From assembly GCF_002082565.1 (NCBI RefSeq), contig NZ_CP020562.1, positions 2,604,001 to 2,668,000 of the forward strand: DNA of 64,000 bases, given 5' to 3'. The DNA comes from Halomonas sp. GT (GTDB lineage Bacteria > Pseudomonadota > Gammaproteobacteria > Pseudomonadales > Halomonadaceae). The notes under the pieces were generated by a model that saw only the letters and a list, made by a program, of their open reading frames with translations, did not search any database and was not told the DNA's origin. Within the stretch, counting starts at the first letter, position 1, and the number at the start of each line of letters is the position of its first letter. Below, piece by piece: positions 1 through 7,061 of this stretch. A program made the translations under genes and the position numbers.

Positions 1-1084
1 CCAACGTGTGAGGCTTGCCACCACAGACCAACCGCCCACCCTTTTCCATCGCATCAGCAATGTGGGACTCGACCTTTTCAACTGCGGCCTGATTGATCAA
101 CGGGCCTTGCATAACGCCTTCATCCAGCCCATTGCCCACGTTCAGTTGCGCCACGCGCTTAGCCAGCTTTTCGACAAAAACGTCGTAAACGCCACTCTGA
201 ACCAAGAAGCGGTTCGTACAGACGCAGGTCTGGCCAGAATTGCGATACTTGGAGGCAACAGCACCCTCAACGGCGGCGTCTAGGTCGGCGTCATCAAACA
301 CGATGAAAGGTGCGTTACCACCTAACTCCAACGATACTTTTTTGACCGTACCTGCACATTGAGCGAGCAGCTTTTTACCAACAGGTGTGGAGCCTGTGAA
401 AGAGAACTTACGCACGCGGGGATCGGTGGTTAGCACCTCCCCTATCGGTGCAGGTTGGCTGGCAGTGACCACATTGATCACCCCAGCGGGCAAGCCAGCA
501 AGCTCAGCCAAGCGCGCCACTGCCAACGCCGTTAGAGGCGTTGCTTCTGCAGGTTTGATCACCACCGTACAGCCTGCTGCTAAAGCGGGGGCGCACTTAC
601 GAGTGATCATTGCCAGCGGGAAGTTCCAAGGCGTAACAGCGGCCACAACGCCAATGGGTTCGCGAAACACCAGAATGCGTTTATCGACACCATGACCCGG
701 CAAGGTTTCACCTGCCATGCGCTTGGACTCTTCGGCATAAAATTCGACAAATGATGCGCCATAGGCCACTTCACCCCGGGATTCTGCCAGCGGCTTGCCC
801 TGCTCCAACGTCATTAGCCGAGCCAAGTCTTCTTGGTGCGCCATGATGGCATCGAACCAGGCGCGCAACAGCGTCGCACGCTCTTTCGCTGTACGCTTTT
901 TCCAGCCAGGTCCTGCTGCCTCCGCTGCGGCAACCGCTGCTCGTGCACCATCCGCATCCAGGTCTGGAACTTCTGCTAATAGCTCACCATTTGCAGGGTT
1001 AGTGACCGCAAAGCGCTTTTCAGCACCGCACCACTCTCCGCCAATAAATGCGTCAGGTATCAAAATATCGGGTAACTCACTCAT
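1..1084 (-). CDS. gabD: NAD(P)-dependent succinate-semialdehyde dehydrogenase (GabD-type), 3' end outside window
   Basis: An aldehyde dehydrogenase superfamily protein; the visible part is about 361 residues and the C-terminus runs off the left edge. Known role of the family: oxidation of succinate semialdehyde to succinate in GABA catabolism, in the cytoplasm. Seen in the sequence: a start at 1084 preceded by AAGGAAAACAAG, the substrate/cofactor stretch TPWNFPLAMITRK, the nucleotide-binding loop FTGSTPVGKK, the general-base motif LELGGNAPF and the nucleophile motif NSGQTCVCTNRF. The order and spacing match the GabD branch. A different semialdehyde substrate cannot be excluded. No partner gene such as gabT is visible because the downstream neighbour lies outside the window. 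Confidence 0.9.
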   Translation of the reverse strand, partial: MSELPDILIPDAFIGGEWCGAEKRFAVTNPANGELLAEVPDLDADGARAAVAAAEAAGPGWKKRTAKERATLLRAWFDAIMAHQEDLARLMTLEQGKPLAESRGEVAYGASFVEFYAEESKRMAGETLPGHGVDKRILVFREPIGVVAAVTPWNFPLAMITRKCAPALAAGCTVVIKPAEATPLTALAVARLAELAGLPAGVINVVTASQPAPIGEVLTTDPRVRKFSFTGSTPVGKKLLAQCAGTVKKVSLELGGNAPFIVFDDADLDAAVEGAVASKYRNSGQTCVCTNRFLVQSGVYDVFVEKLAKRVAQLNVGNGLDEGVMQGPLINQAAVEKVESHIADAMEKGGRLVCGGKPHTL

Positions 1085-1514
1085 CTTGTTTTCCTTTTTG
1101 CCATGACATTAGAGCTTGCTCTCGAACGCTGGCCGCGCCTCCCACGAACTCACTGCAACGCCATTGCCTGTACTTCCGAAAGCACTACCGAGCCAGCTTT
1201 TTCATTTTTCAGATAGGCAGTATCAACCGTAATGACCAACAAAAATATCTACATTTAAAAAAAACGTCAAAATATATTTTTAATATTTACATAAAAAAGT
1301 GCGGAGATATTTGATGACATCGAAAATGATGACTAGGCTGCTAACAGGATTTGTACAAAAAGCGAATCACCTCAGACAGCTTTGGTATAAATTCTTGTCA
1401 ACGAAGATGGATCAAAATCGGCATCTTGAAACTGTCGTTCTTGAAACTGTCGTTCTTGAAAACATGTCGTTCTTGAAAACATGTCGTTCTTGAAAACATA
1501 AGGAGTGTGACGCT
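1085..1514. other. intergenic region, about 430 bp
   Basis: An AT-rich gap between divergent genes (gabD-like on minus, stress protein on plus), so it should contain both promoters. The segment around 1240-1300 is almost pure A/T. The only organised structure is the tandem repeat array at 1425-1503, which ends directly in the ribosome-binding region of the next gene (AAGGAGTGTGACGCT before ATG 1515). Short open frames here (for example 1299-1493) have no recognisable protein and consist largely of the repeat. Confidence 0.6.
1425..1503. repeat. tandem repeat array, 15- and 17-bp units, upstream of the FMN-binding stress gene
   Basis: Two units of CTTGAAACTGTCGTT (1425-1454) are followed by two units of CTTGAAAACATGTCGTT (1455-1488) and a partial unit CTTGAAAACAT that runs into the Shine-Dalgarno sequence of the gene at 1515. 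Read on the minus strand the 15-bp unit is GACAGTTTCAAGAAC. Its GACAGT core and 15-bp period recur in arrays at 2101-2175 and 26436-26495. The array sits in the expected 5' untranslated region, so copy-number change would alter leader length. Confidence 0.85.
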
Positions 1515-2003
1515 ATGTCCAGCCCGGAGCATAAGCAGAAAATCTGGAAGATGATCAAGGATATTAAAGTAGGTATGTTGGTGACGTTGGATAACGAGGT
1601 TCCACGAGCGCGCCCCATGCACCTGGTGCAAGACGAGTATGATGGCAAGCTGTGGTTCTTCACACGACGCAGCGCCGAAAAGGTATTTGAAACAGAAAGC
1701 GATCACGACGTGTGCCTTAGCTTCTCCGACCAGGAAGATGGCGTTTATGTATCGCTTTCAGGTAAAGCCAACCTGACCGATAACCGCGAGCTGATTGAGC
1801 GCTACTGGAACCCCTTTATTGCCGCTTGGTTTCCAGAAGGTAAAGACGACCCTGACGTAGCACTGCTAGAAATTGACGTGCAAATGGGCGAGCACTGGAA
1901 AGCAAAAGAGAGCAAAGCCTTCCAGCTCTATGAAATCGCGAAAGCCAATCTGAAAAAAGATGCCACCCCCAACATGGGCGAAAATGAAAAATTCGGCGGC
2001 TAA
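1515..2003 (+). CDS. pyridoxamine 5'-phosphate oxidase-family protein (general stress protein 26-like)
   Basis: A 162-residue cytoplasmic flavin split-barrel protein of the COG3871 general stress protein type. Seen: an N-terminal helix, then MLVTLDNEVPRARPM, which is the first barrel strand and FMN-phosphate-contacting region, LWFFTRRSAEK, and CLSFSDQEDGVYVSLSGKA, with the typical C-terminal part where HWKAKESKAFQLYEIAKA packs on the barrel. Length fits the family. Known members bind FMN or related cofactors and are linked to stress resistance; the substrate is unknown. The start at 1515 has a good Shine-Dalgarno (AAGGAG) eight bases upstream. Its stop is followed by an intrinsic terminator at 2013-2040 that lies inside the next gene. 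Confidence 0.85.
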   Translation: MSSPEHKQKIWKMIKDIKVGMLVTLDNEVPRARPMHLVQDEYDGKLWFFTRRSAEKVFETESDHDVCLSFSDQEDGVYVSLSGKANLTDNRELIERYWNPFIAAWFPEGKDDPDVALLEIDVQMGEHWKAKESKAFQLYEIAKANLKKDATPNMGENEKFGG

Positions 2004-2607
2004 CGTCACCTTAAAGCGCCCTACCCACTGGGCGCTTTTTAGTCTGGTAACACTGATGCTGATAGGCAGCGGAACGTGGGCCGATGATGACTCCCGCGCC
2101 GACAGTACTAATAGCGGCAGTACTAATAGCGACAGTACTAATAGCGACAGTACCAACAGTGACAGTGCTAACAGCGAGTGTGGCCTGACTGATCAGCAAC
2201 AGGAAATGCTAACGCGGGTGAACGAGGCACGAAACAACGCCCGTCAATGTGGTGATCAATCATTTCCAGCAGCCAGCCCGTTAACCTGGAGCTGTAAACT
2301 GGAGGCCGCTGCCGCCATGCACGCCAACGATATGGCCAACAACGACTACGTTAGCCATTCAGATCCTGACGGCGCAGGGGTTGAGCAACGCGTCAATCAA
2401 CAGGAGTACGCATGGCAAGCGGTGGGTGAAAATATTGCCGCTGGGCATACGTCTGTCGCTGCCGTGGTTAACGGTTGGTTAGAGAGCCCCAGCCATTGCA
2501 GCAATATGATGAACGACACCTTCACCGAGATGGGCATGGCAAAAGCCGACAATGCTGACTCGCGGTATACCACCTTTTGGGCACAGGTGCTGGGACACCC
2601 CCGCTAA
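1984..2607 (+). CDS. secreted CAP (SCP/PR-1) domain protein
   Basis: A 207-residue protein from ATG 1984. The N-terminus (MKNSAANVTLKRPTHW, then a hydrophobic core ALFSLVTLMLIGSG and a TWA cleavage-like site) looks like a Sec signal peptide, predicting export. Next comes a low-complexity linker of five DSTNS-like pentapeptides encoded by 15-bp repeats, and then a CAP domain: LTRVNEARNNAR, the helix LEAAAAMHANDMA, HSDPDGAGVEQRV, GENIAAGHTSVAAVVNGWLESPSHC, and the final YTTFWAQVLG. Bacterial CAP proteins are secreted and of mostly unknown function. An upstream ATG at 1960 is in frame but would place eight extra residues before the signal peptide. Odd: the first codons overlap the preceding gene and contain its terminator hairpin. 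Confidence 0.85.
   Translation: MKNSAANVTLKRPTHWALFSLVTLMLIGSGTWADDDSRADSTNSGSTNSDSTNSDSTNSDSANSECGLTDQQQEMLTRVNEARNNARQCGDQSFPAASPLTWSCKLEAAAAMHANDMANNDYVSHSDPDGAGVEQRVNQQEYAWQAVGENIAAGHTSVAAVVNGWLESPSHCSNMMNDTFTEMGMAKADNADSRYTTFWAQVLGHPR
2013..2040 (+). terminator. intrinsic terminator of the stress gene, embedded in the CAP gene signal-peptide codons
   Basis: A perfect 9-bp stem AAAGCGCCC / GGGCGCTTT with an 8-base loop is followed by a T run. It starts 10 bp after the stop codon of the gene at 1515-2003, yet lies at codons 10-19 of the CAP-domain gene. Confidence 0.75.
2101..2175 (+). repeat. five 15-bp tandem units encoding DSTNS pentapeptides
   Basis: Units GACAGTACTAATAGC, with one GGCAGT variant and two diverged final copies, repeat five times in frame. 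They form a Ser/Asn/Asp linker between the signal peptide and CAP domain. The unit shares the GACAGT start and 15-bp period with the arrays at 1425-1503 (minus strand) and 26436-26495. Confidence 0.9.
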
Positions 2608-2613
2608 CCCTTC

Positions 2614-3093
2614 TTAAAACTCACCGTAGTTGACCGCTGAAATTGCGTTCTTAGGCGAACCATCTACCAGCTTGGTGCTGTAGGTCAAATACACAAAGGT
2701 TTCAGTTTCGACATCGTGCATACGCACCACGCGCATGTTTTTGAAAAGTGCGGATCGACGTTGGTTAAAAACAACCTCTTGCTCGTCTACCTCGTCAGGG
2801 TCGAAGACGATCTCTCCCGTTTGCCGACACGCCACGCTCGCCTCGCTAGCTTCCTCAGCAAGCCCTACCGCACCTGAAATCCCGCCCACTTGGGAGTAGG
2901 AAAGATAGCAGGAAATCCCTTGTACTTTCGGGTCGTCAAAGCGCTCCACTTCAATCGTACTGTTCGGTCCGATCAACCTAAACTCTGTACGCACGCTGCC
3001 AATATGGGCATCCTGCGCCAAAAGCGAAGTAGGCAGCAGCAACGAAGACATCATCACAAGCGATGTAATGGCAACCGGTGTTGAGAAACGCAT
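2614..3093 (-). CDS. creA: CreA family protein
   Basis: A 159-residue exported protein with a clear signal peptide (MRFSTPVAITSLVMMSSLLLPTS, then LLAQ/D). The mature part carries the family hallmarks IGSVRTEFRLIGPNSTIEVERFDDP, where the DDP and KVQGISCYLSYSQ segment is diagnostic, then SVACRQTG and the C-terminal LVYLTYSTKL-type strand followed by GSPKNAISAV. The function of CreA is not established; it is a conserved periplasmic protein of Proteobacteria. It converges with the CAP-domain gene (stops six bases apart) and no terminator is evident between them. The start is preceded by CTGCTAAGGACATTGCT, which contains an AAGGA ribosome-binding site. Confidence 0.88.
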   Translation of the reverse strand: MRFSTPVAITSLVMMSSLLLPTSLLAQDAHIGSVRTEFRLIGPNSTIEVERFDDPKVQGISCYLSYSQVGGISGAVGLAEEASEASVACRQTGEIVFDPDEVDEQEVVFNQRRSALFKNMRVVRMHDVETETFVYLTYSTKLVDGSPKNAISAVNYGEF

Positions 3094-3175
3094 AGCAATG
3101 TCCTTAGCAGGTGCAGCAGAAACGGCAAGCCAAGAGCATACCTGATACCGGCAGAGTCGGGGCAGTCAAGAAAGG

Positions 3176-3364
3176 CTAAATGTCGAAATGGGAAGCGGTG
3201 GCAATGGAAGAATGAAGTGGGAGCCCGTTAGGGCGTGTGTAGCGCAAACGCCAACCACGGCTGCCATTGGGTGAGATCCTAAGTTCTAATCCCAGGCCAT
3301 CAGAGAGGGTAATAATTTTCGTGCTAGGTTTGGTTGAGTTTATCTGTCGAACGGTTAGTGCCAT
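3176..3364 (-). pseudogene. truncated tyrosine-recombinase (P4-type integrase) N-terminus
   Basis: About 62 residues begin MALTVRQINSTKPSTKI and continue TLSDGLGLELRISPNGSRGWRLRYTRPNG. This is the DUF4102-type arm-binding N-terminal domain of phage P4-like integrases (pattern LSDGxGLxLxVxPxGxKxWRxRY). The frame then changes to unrelated residues and stops, so the core-binding and catalytic domains (R-HxxR-Y) are absent. It lies about 165 bp from the 3' end of tRNA-Arg on the same strand, the usual place for an island integrase. An in-frame upstream start at 3397 is possible but adds nothing family-like. Confidence 0.7.
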
Positions 3365-3528
3365 GGCGGTATACCGAGCATCTTCGAATGGGGGCATATA
3401 CCATTCTGTATACCATTTAGCAGCGGGATTTGGAAGGAACAGCTAGGAACGATGAGGAGCTAAAGACTTTTTATTTCAGAGTATTGTACTCTTTTTAGGC
3501 CTTCTCAGGACTTCTCAATAACCCCAGT

Positions 3529-3605
3529 TGGCGTCCCTGGCAGGAGTCGAACCTGCGACCTGCCGCTTAGGAGGCGGCTGCTCTATCCTACTGAGCTACA
3601 GGGAC
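3529..3605 (-). tRNA. tRNA-Arg (anticodon CCT)
   Basis: Read on the minus strand the cloverleaf is complete: acceptor GTCCCTG pairs with CAGGGAC, the D arm contains GCTCAGTAGGATAGAGC, the anticodon stem-loop GCCGC-CTCCTAA-GCGGC gives anticodon CCT (codon AGG), and the T arm is GCAGG-TTCGACT-CCTGC. A discriminator G and an encoded CCA follow. It is flanked downstream by an integrase remnant, consistent with use of its 3' end as an attachment site. Confidence 0.97.
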
Positions 3606-3655
3606 TTATGGGGCGCATAGTATAGCGTGTTGGTGAGTTTCAGCCAACCGCGCAG

Positions 3656-4603
3656 TTAAATCCATCCTAGAAGGCGCAGCACAAAGATACCCGTGGTGAC
3701 GGTGACGCTTGCCATTAAGGTGGTTATCGCGATGATATTGGCGGCCAGCGCTACATTGCCGTTAATTGCTTTTACCATCACAAAGCTGGCGGCAGCGGTT
3801 GGGCTGGCGAAGAATAGAAATAACAACCCCAACTGTTCACCGGAGAACCCCACCGCCCATGCGGTTAGTGTGGCGAGTAACGGCAGCACAATCATTTTCA
3901 TGCTACTGGCGCTTAGTGCTGTTTGACTGCCGCTACGCATGGTGGCGATCGAGAGCGTGGCGCCGACACAGATCAATGCCAGTGGTAACGTTAACGAGGC
4001 GAAGTAATCGCCGGAAGTAATTAGCCAACTGGGCAGCGGAATCGAAAACGCAGTGAATGGCAGCGCAGCAACCACAGAAATGATCAGTGGGTTAGTGACG
4101 ATATGCTTTAGCAGGCTGCGCCACTCTGTTGACTGGCCGGGCTGATAGGCCGCCAGAGCCACCACCGAAAGTGCGTTATACATCACAATAACCACACCAA
4201 GCAGCAGGCTACCGGCCGAAAGCCCGTAGTTGCCGTACATCCCCGCCGCCAGCGCTAACCCAACGATACCGCAGTTACCACGAAACGCGCCCTGCACATA
4301 AATACCGCGGTCGGCTTTGGGCACCCGATAGCTAGCCCATACCCAGCTGATAAAGAACTGGCCGAGGGTAGCGGCGGCAAAAAACAGCAGTAAAGGGACA
4401 TCCAACGCAACGCTTAGGTCGGCTTTTATTAAACTCAAAAAAATCAGCGTGGGAAGCGTTGCTTTGAAGACGAGAGCTGACGCTGTGGAGACAAATTCTC
4501 TGTCGATCCATTTTAGGCGTTTTAAGCCGATGCCGACGAATACCATGGCAAAAACAGGCAACGTGACATCCAGCGTGCGGGAAAATAGCTCAAGTAAGTT
4601 CAC
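3656..4603 (-). CDS. AEC family (auxin efflux carrier-like) transporter
   Basis: A 315-residue inner-membrane protein with about ten hydrophobic helices in the AEC two-half arrangement. Diagnostic stretches are FAMVFVGIGLKRLKWID near the N-terminus, the central GAFRGNCGIVGLALAAGMYG, and the second half ending SPTAAASFVMVKAINGNVALAANIIAITTLMASVT. Family members export or take up small carboxylates such as malate or malonate; the substrate here cannot be read from sequence. The start is GTG at 4603 with GAGAGGG seven bases upstream. The gene is apparently monocistronic, between tRNA-Arg and a diguanylate cyclase gene on the same strand. Confidence 0.85.
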   Translation of the reverse strand: MNLLELFSRTLDVTLPVFAMVFVGIGLKRLKWIDREFVSTASALVFKATLPTLIFLSLIKADLSVALDVPLLLFFAAATLGQFFISWVWASYRVPKADRGIYVQGAFRGNCGIVGLALAAGMYGNYGLSAGSLLLGVVIVMYNALSVVALAAYQPGQSTEWRSLLKHIVTNPLIISVVAALPFTAFSIPLPSWLITSGDYFASLTLPLALICVGATLSIATMRSGSQTALSASSMKMIVLPLLATLTAWAVGFSGEQLGLLFLFFASPTAAASFVMVKAINGNVALAANIIAITTLMASVTVTTGIFVLRLLGWI

Positions 4604-4724
4604 GAAAGCCCTCTCAATCGAATAAGCAGACGCTTATATTCTACCGTCACCCGAGGTTTGTCGACTGATGAGAGTGAATAAGAGACTTAACAGAGGGTTA
4701 ACCCGAAGACGCAAAGGCGACGGG

Positions 4725-6737
4725 TTATTCAAATAACGACAGTGGGTCTAATGTCTTTGGCAGTTTGACCACCACACTGTCACGCCCCCTTCCTTTGGCA
4801 TCGTAACTGGCGGCATCCGCTCTCGAAAGCGCCGCGTCGACGTTAGTGTCGGTCTCATCGAAGCTGGTCACACCAATGCTCAACGTCACGGTGTACTCTT
4901 TACCGTCATGCACAACCGATACTTCGCTCACCGCTTGGCGTAGCGATTCCGCGATGCGTTGCGCTTGGCCTAATGTGCAACTAGGCAGCAACACCCCGAA
5001 TTCATCGCCACCTTGACGCGCCACATGATCGCTGCGACGAACTTCCCAGGCCACCACCTGAGCGATGCGACGCAGCATTTCGTCCCCTAACGCATGCCCG
5101 CCCTCATCATTAATGGGCTTGAAGTGGTCAAGGTCGAACAATAGCAGCGCCGAGGGTGTGCTGGTTTTCTGAAAATCAGCAAACGCTTCTTCAAGACGAC
5201 GCTCAAAACCTCGACGGTTGAGCAAGCCAGTTAATGGGTCATGCTCTGCTTCCCAGCGTTGAAGCGCTTCTTGCTCCCGGCGCTCGGTAATGTCTTTCAC
5301 CACACCAACCAGACCAAGCGAATGCCCGCCCTGGGAAAGCATGACCACACGGGCGTGAACATCCAGCCATAGCATCTCTTTGTCACTGCGAATAAAGCGC
5401 AGCTGACGCATGTAATCATTGCCGGTTTTTAAGCTATGCACCCACATATCTTTCGCCCCGGAACGATCATCTATATGGATTTGCTCAAGCCAGGCTTCCA
5501 TAGGCATATCAGATTCGATACCTAAAATGTCTAATAGCGCGGAGTTCATATAGGTAATGTTGCCGCCAAAGTCAGCCACAAACATTCCCTGGGGCGAGGC
5601 ATTGAGCACCGAATCTAAAAATGCTTCACGCTCTTGGAGGTGCCCTACTAGCTGCTGACGCTCACCTTCAACACGATTAAAGGTGCTGGCTACTTGTTCC
5701 AGCTCTTGCATGTTGGTTGCAAGATCGACAGAAGAACGGCGACCGAGCCCCACTTCGCCAATTTGTGTTTCCAAGCGATTTAATGGCATTAAAATGCGCG
5801 CTAGCAGCCACCACAAAAGGGGCATCATTAACACTGCAGCAACGCACCAGATCCACCATAGCTTATGGATAAAGCCAGATAGCGGTAACTGAGCTTGTTC
5901 AAGAGGCAAATAAAGCCCAACCACCCAGTTCGCAGGCCATACCTGGGCATAAGACTGAAGACCAATTCGACCATCAAGCAACATCCCAACGCCATCGCCC
6001 TGCCAACCATCGAGGGCTAAGTCCAACAGCGGGATAGCCGTCGCATCAAAGCTATCGTTATTAATTAGTGTTCTATTGGGGTGATATAACACTTGGCCAG
6101 AGGAAGTGGAAACCGCAGCATAACCTTCACTGCCTAGACGAATAGTAGCCAACCGTTTGAACAGCCCGCTGCTATCTAAACTAACCACCCCGCCAATGAT
6201 GCCTCCGAACCGGCCTTCACTGTCTAATCGCGGCACGCTCACTAATATCATTGGCATGTCGCTTGCCCGACCAACAAACGGCTCACTGACATAAGGCCTG
6301 CGCGTGCCTTTCAGCATTTTATAATATTCAAGTTCTGCTGTTTCTAAGCCAACACGCCCCGCCACTGCTGGCCAGTCAGACACAACTTTTCCGTTGTGAT
6401 CAGTGACAACAATAGCGTCAAACCACGCCAATAGTGCGTCGTTTTTGCGCAGCTCATAGCCAAGCCACCCAGGGTCGTTCGACATTCCAAGAATGTTGCT
6501 TAGTCGCTCTAGCGATTGAAAACGGTGGTCAATTTGCTGGGTTACTTCATCTGCAATCAGGTCAGCTTCGTAGCGCATGTGGGCCATATTAGCTTCTTGC
6601 ACCATGGTTTTACCCACTTGCCAGGCCATTCCCAGCACCAAGCCAGCCAGCAACAGCAGCGCACACAAAAGCCCCAACAGTAGCCGGCCTTTTAAAGAAC
6701 CAAGTATCAATCCACTAATCATCGATTTTTTAAGCAT
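4725..6737 (-). CDS. membrane sensor diguanylate cyclase (Cache, HAMP, PAS, GGDEF)
   Basis: About 670 residues from ATG 6737; GTG 6782 would add 15. Order: TM helix (RLLLGLLCALLLLAGLVLGMAW), periplasmic Cache-type sensor (about 40-290, with YVSEPFVGRASDMPMILVSVP), second TM (WWIWCVAAVLMMPLLWWLL, about 293-315), HAMP-like linker, PAS domain (ASPQGMFVADFGGNITYMN through VGVVKDITERREQE) and a C-terminal GGDEF domain. The active-site motif GGDEF is intact near residue 576, and RRSD five residues upstream matches the RxxD inhibitory site, so an active, product-inhibited c-di-GMP synthase is predicted. It is divergent from the capsule operon starting near 7.06 kb. c-di-GMP often controls exopolysaccharides, but a direct link here is inference. 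Confidence 0.92.
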   Translation of the reverse strand: MLKKSMISGLILGSLKGRLLLGLLCALLLLAGLVLGMAWQVGKTMVQEANMAHMRYEADLIADEVTQQIDHRFQSLERLSNILGMSNDPGWLGYELRKNDALLAWFDAIVVTDHNGKVVSDWPAVAGRVGLETAELEYYKMLKGTRRPYVSEPFVGRASDMPMILVSVPRLDSEGRFGGIIGGVVSLDSSGLFKRLATIRLGSEGYAAVSTSSGQVLYHPNRTLINNDSFDATAIPLLDLALDGWQGDGVGMLLDGRIGLQSYAQVWPANWVVGLYLPLEQAQLPLSGFIHKLWWIWCVAAVLMMPLLWWLLARILMPLNRLETQIGEVGLGRRSSVDLATNMQELEQVASTFNRVEGERQQLVGHLQEREAFLDSVLNASPQGMFVADFGGNITYMNSALLDILGIESDMPMEAWLEQIHIDDRSGAKDMWVHSLKTGNDYMRQLRFIRSDKEMLWLDVHARVVMLSQGGHSLGLVGVVKDITERREQEALQRWEAEHDPLTGLLNRRGFERRLEEAFADFQKTSTPSALLLFDLDHFKPINDEGGHALGDEMLRRIAQVVAWEVRRSDHVARQGGDEFGVLLPSCTLGQAQRIAESLRQAVSEVSVVHDGKEYTVTLSIGVTSFDETDTNVDAALSRADAASYDAKGRGRDSVVVKLPKTLDPLSLFE

Positions 6738-7061
6738 CAATCTTATAAAGATCGATGTTTTGCAGACAGGGGCCAGACGCACCGATCACCCTATACTTGT
6801 TGAAATTTACTGCCACTGCGTCCAATGAATCTGCCCCAATCGCGTTGTAAACCGATAACTTACCAAAATGGAATGAGAAGTGCGCGTTAGTGAAATTCAA
6901 CGTGGCTGTTTTTTTGAGATGTATCATTATGTAACGAAAAACCCTCTTACCGTAAGACCACTTTAGGCTTAATTGATAAACTAGACCTTTTCACGTATGT
7001 TCGCCGCTTTATTTGTTTGCGTTTATATTTACGCTTGTTTTTGACACCATTCGGCTCTTTC

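Noticed and set aside
1299..1493. Small plus-strand frame upstream of the stress gene
   Set aside because: Half of it is translation of the tandem repeat and no ribosome-binding site or homology is apparent.
1425..1503. CRISPR-like appearance of short repeats
   Set aside because: Units are directly adjacent with no spacers and are only 15-17 bp; this is a tandem repeat, not a CRISPR array.
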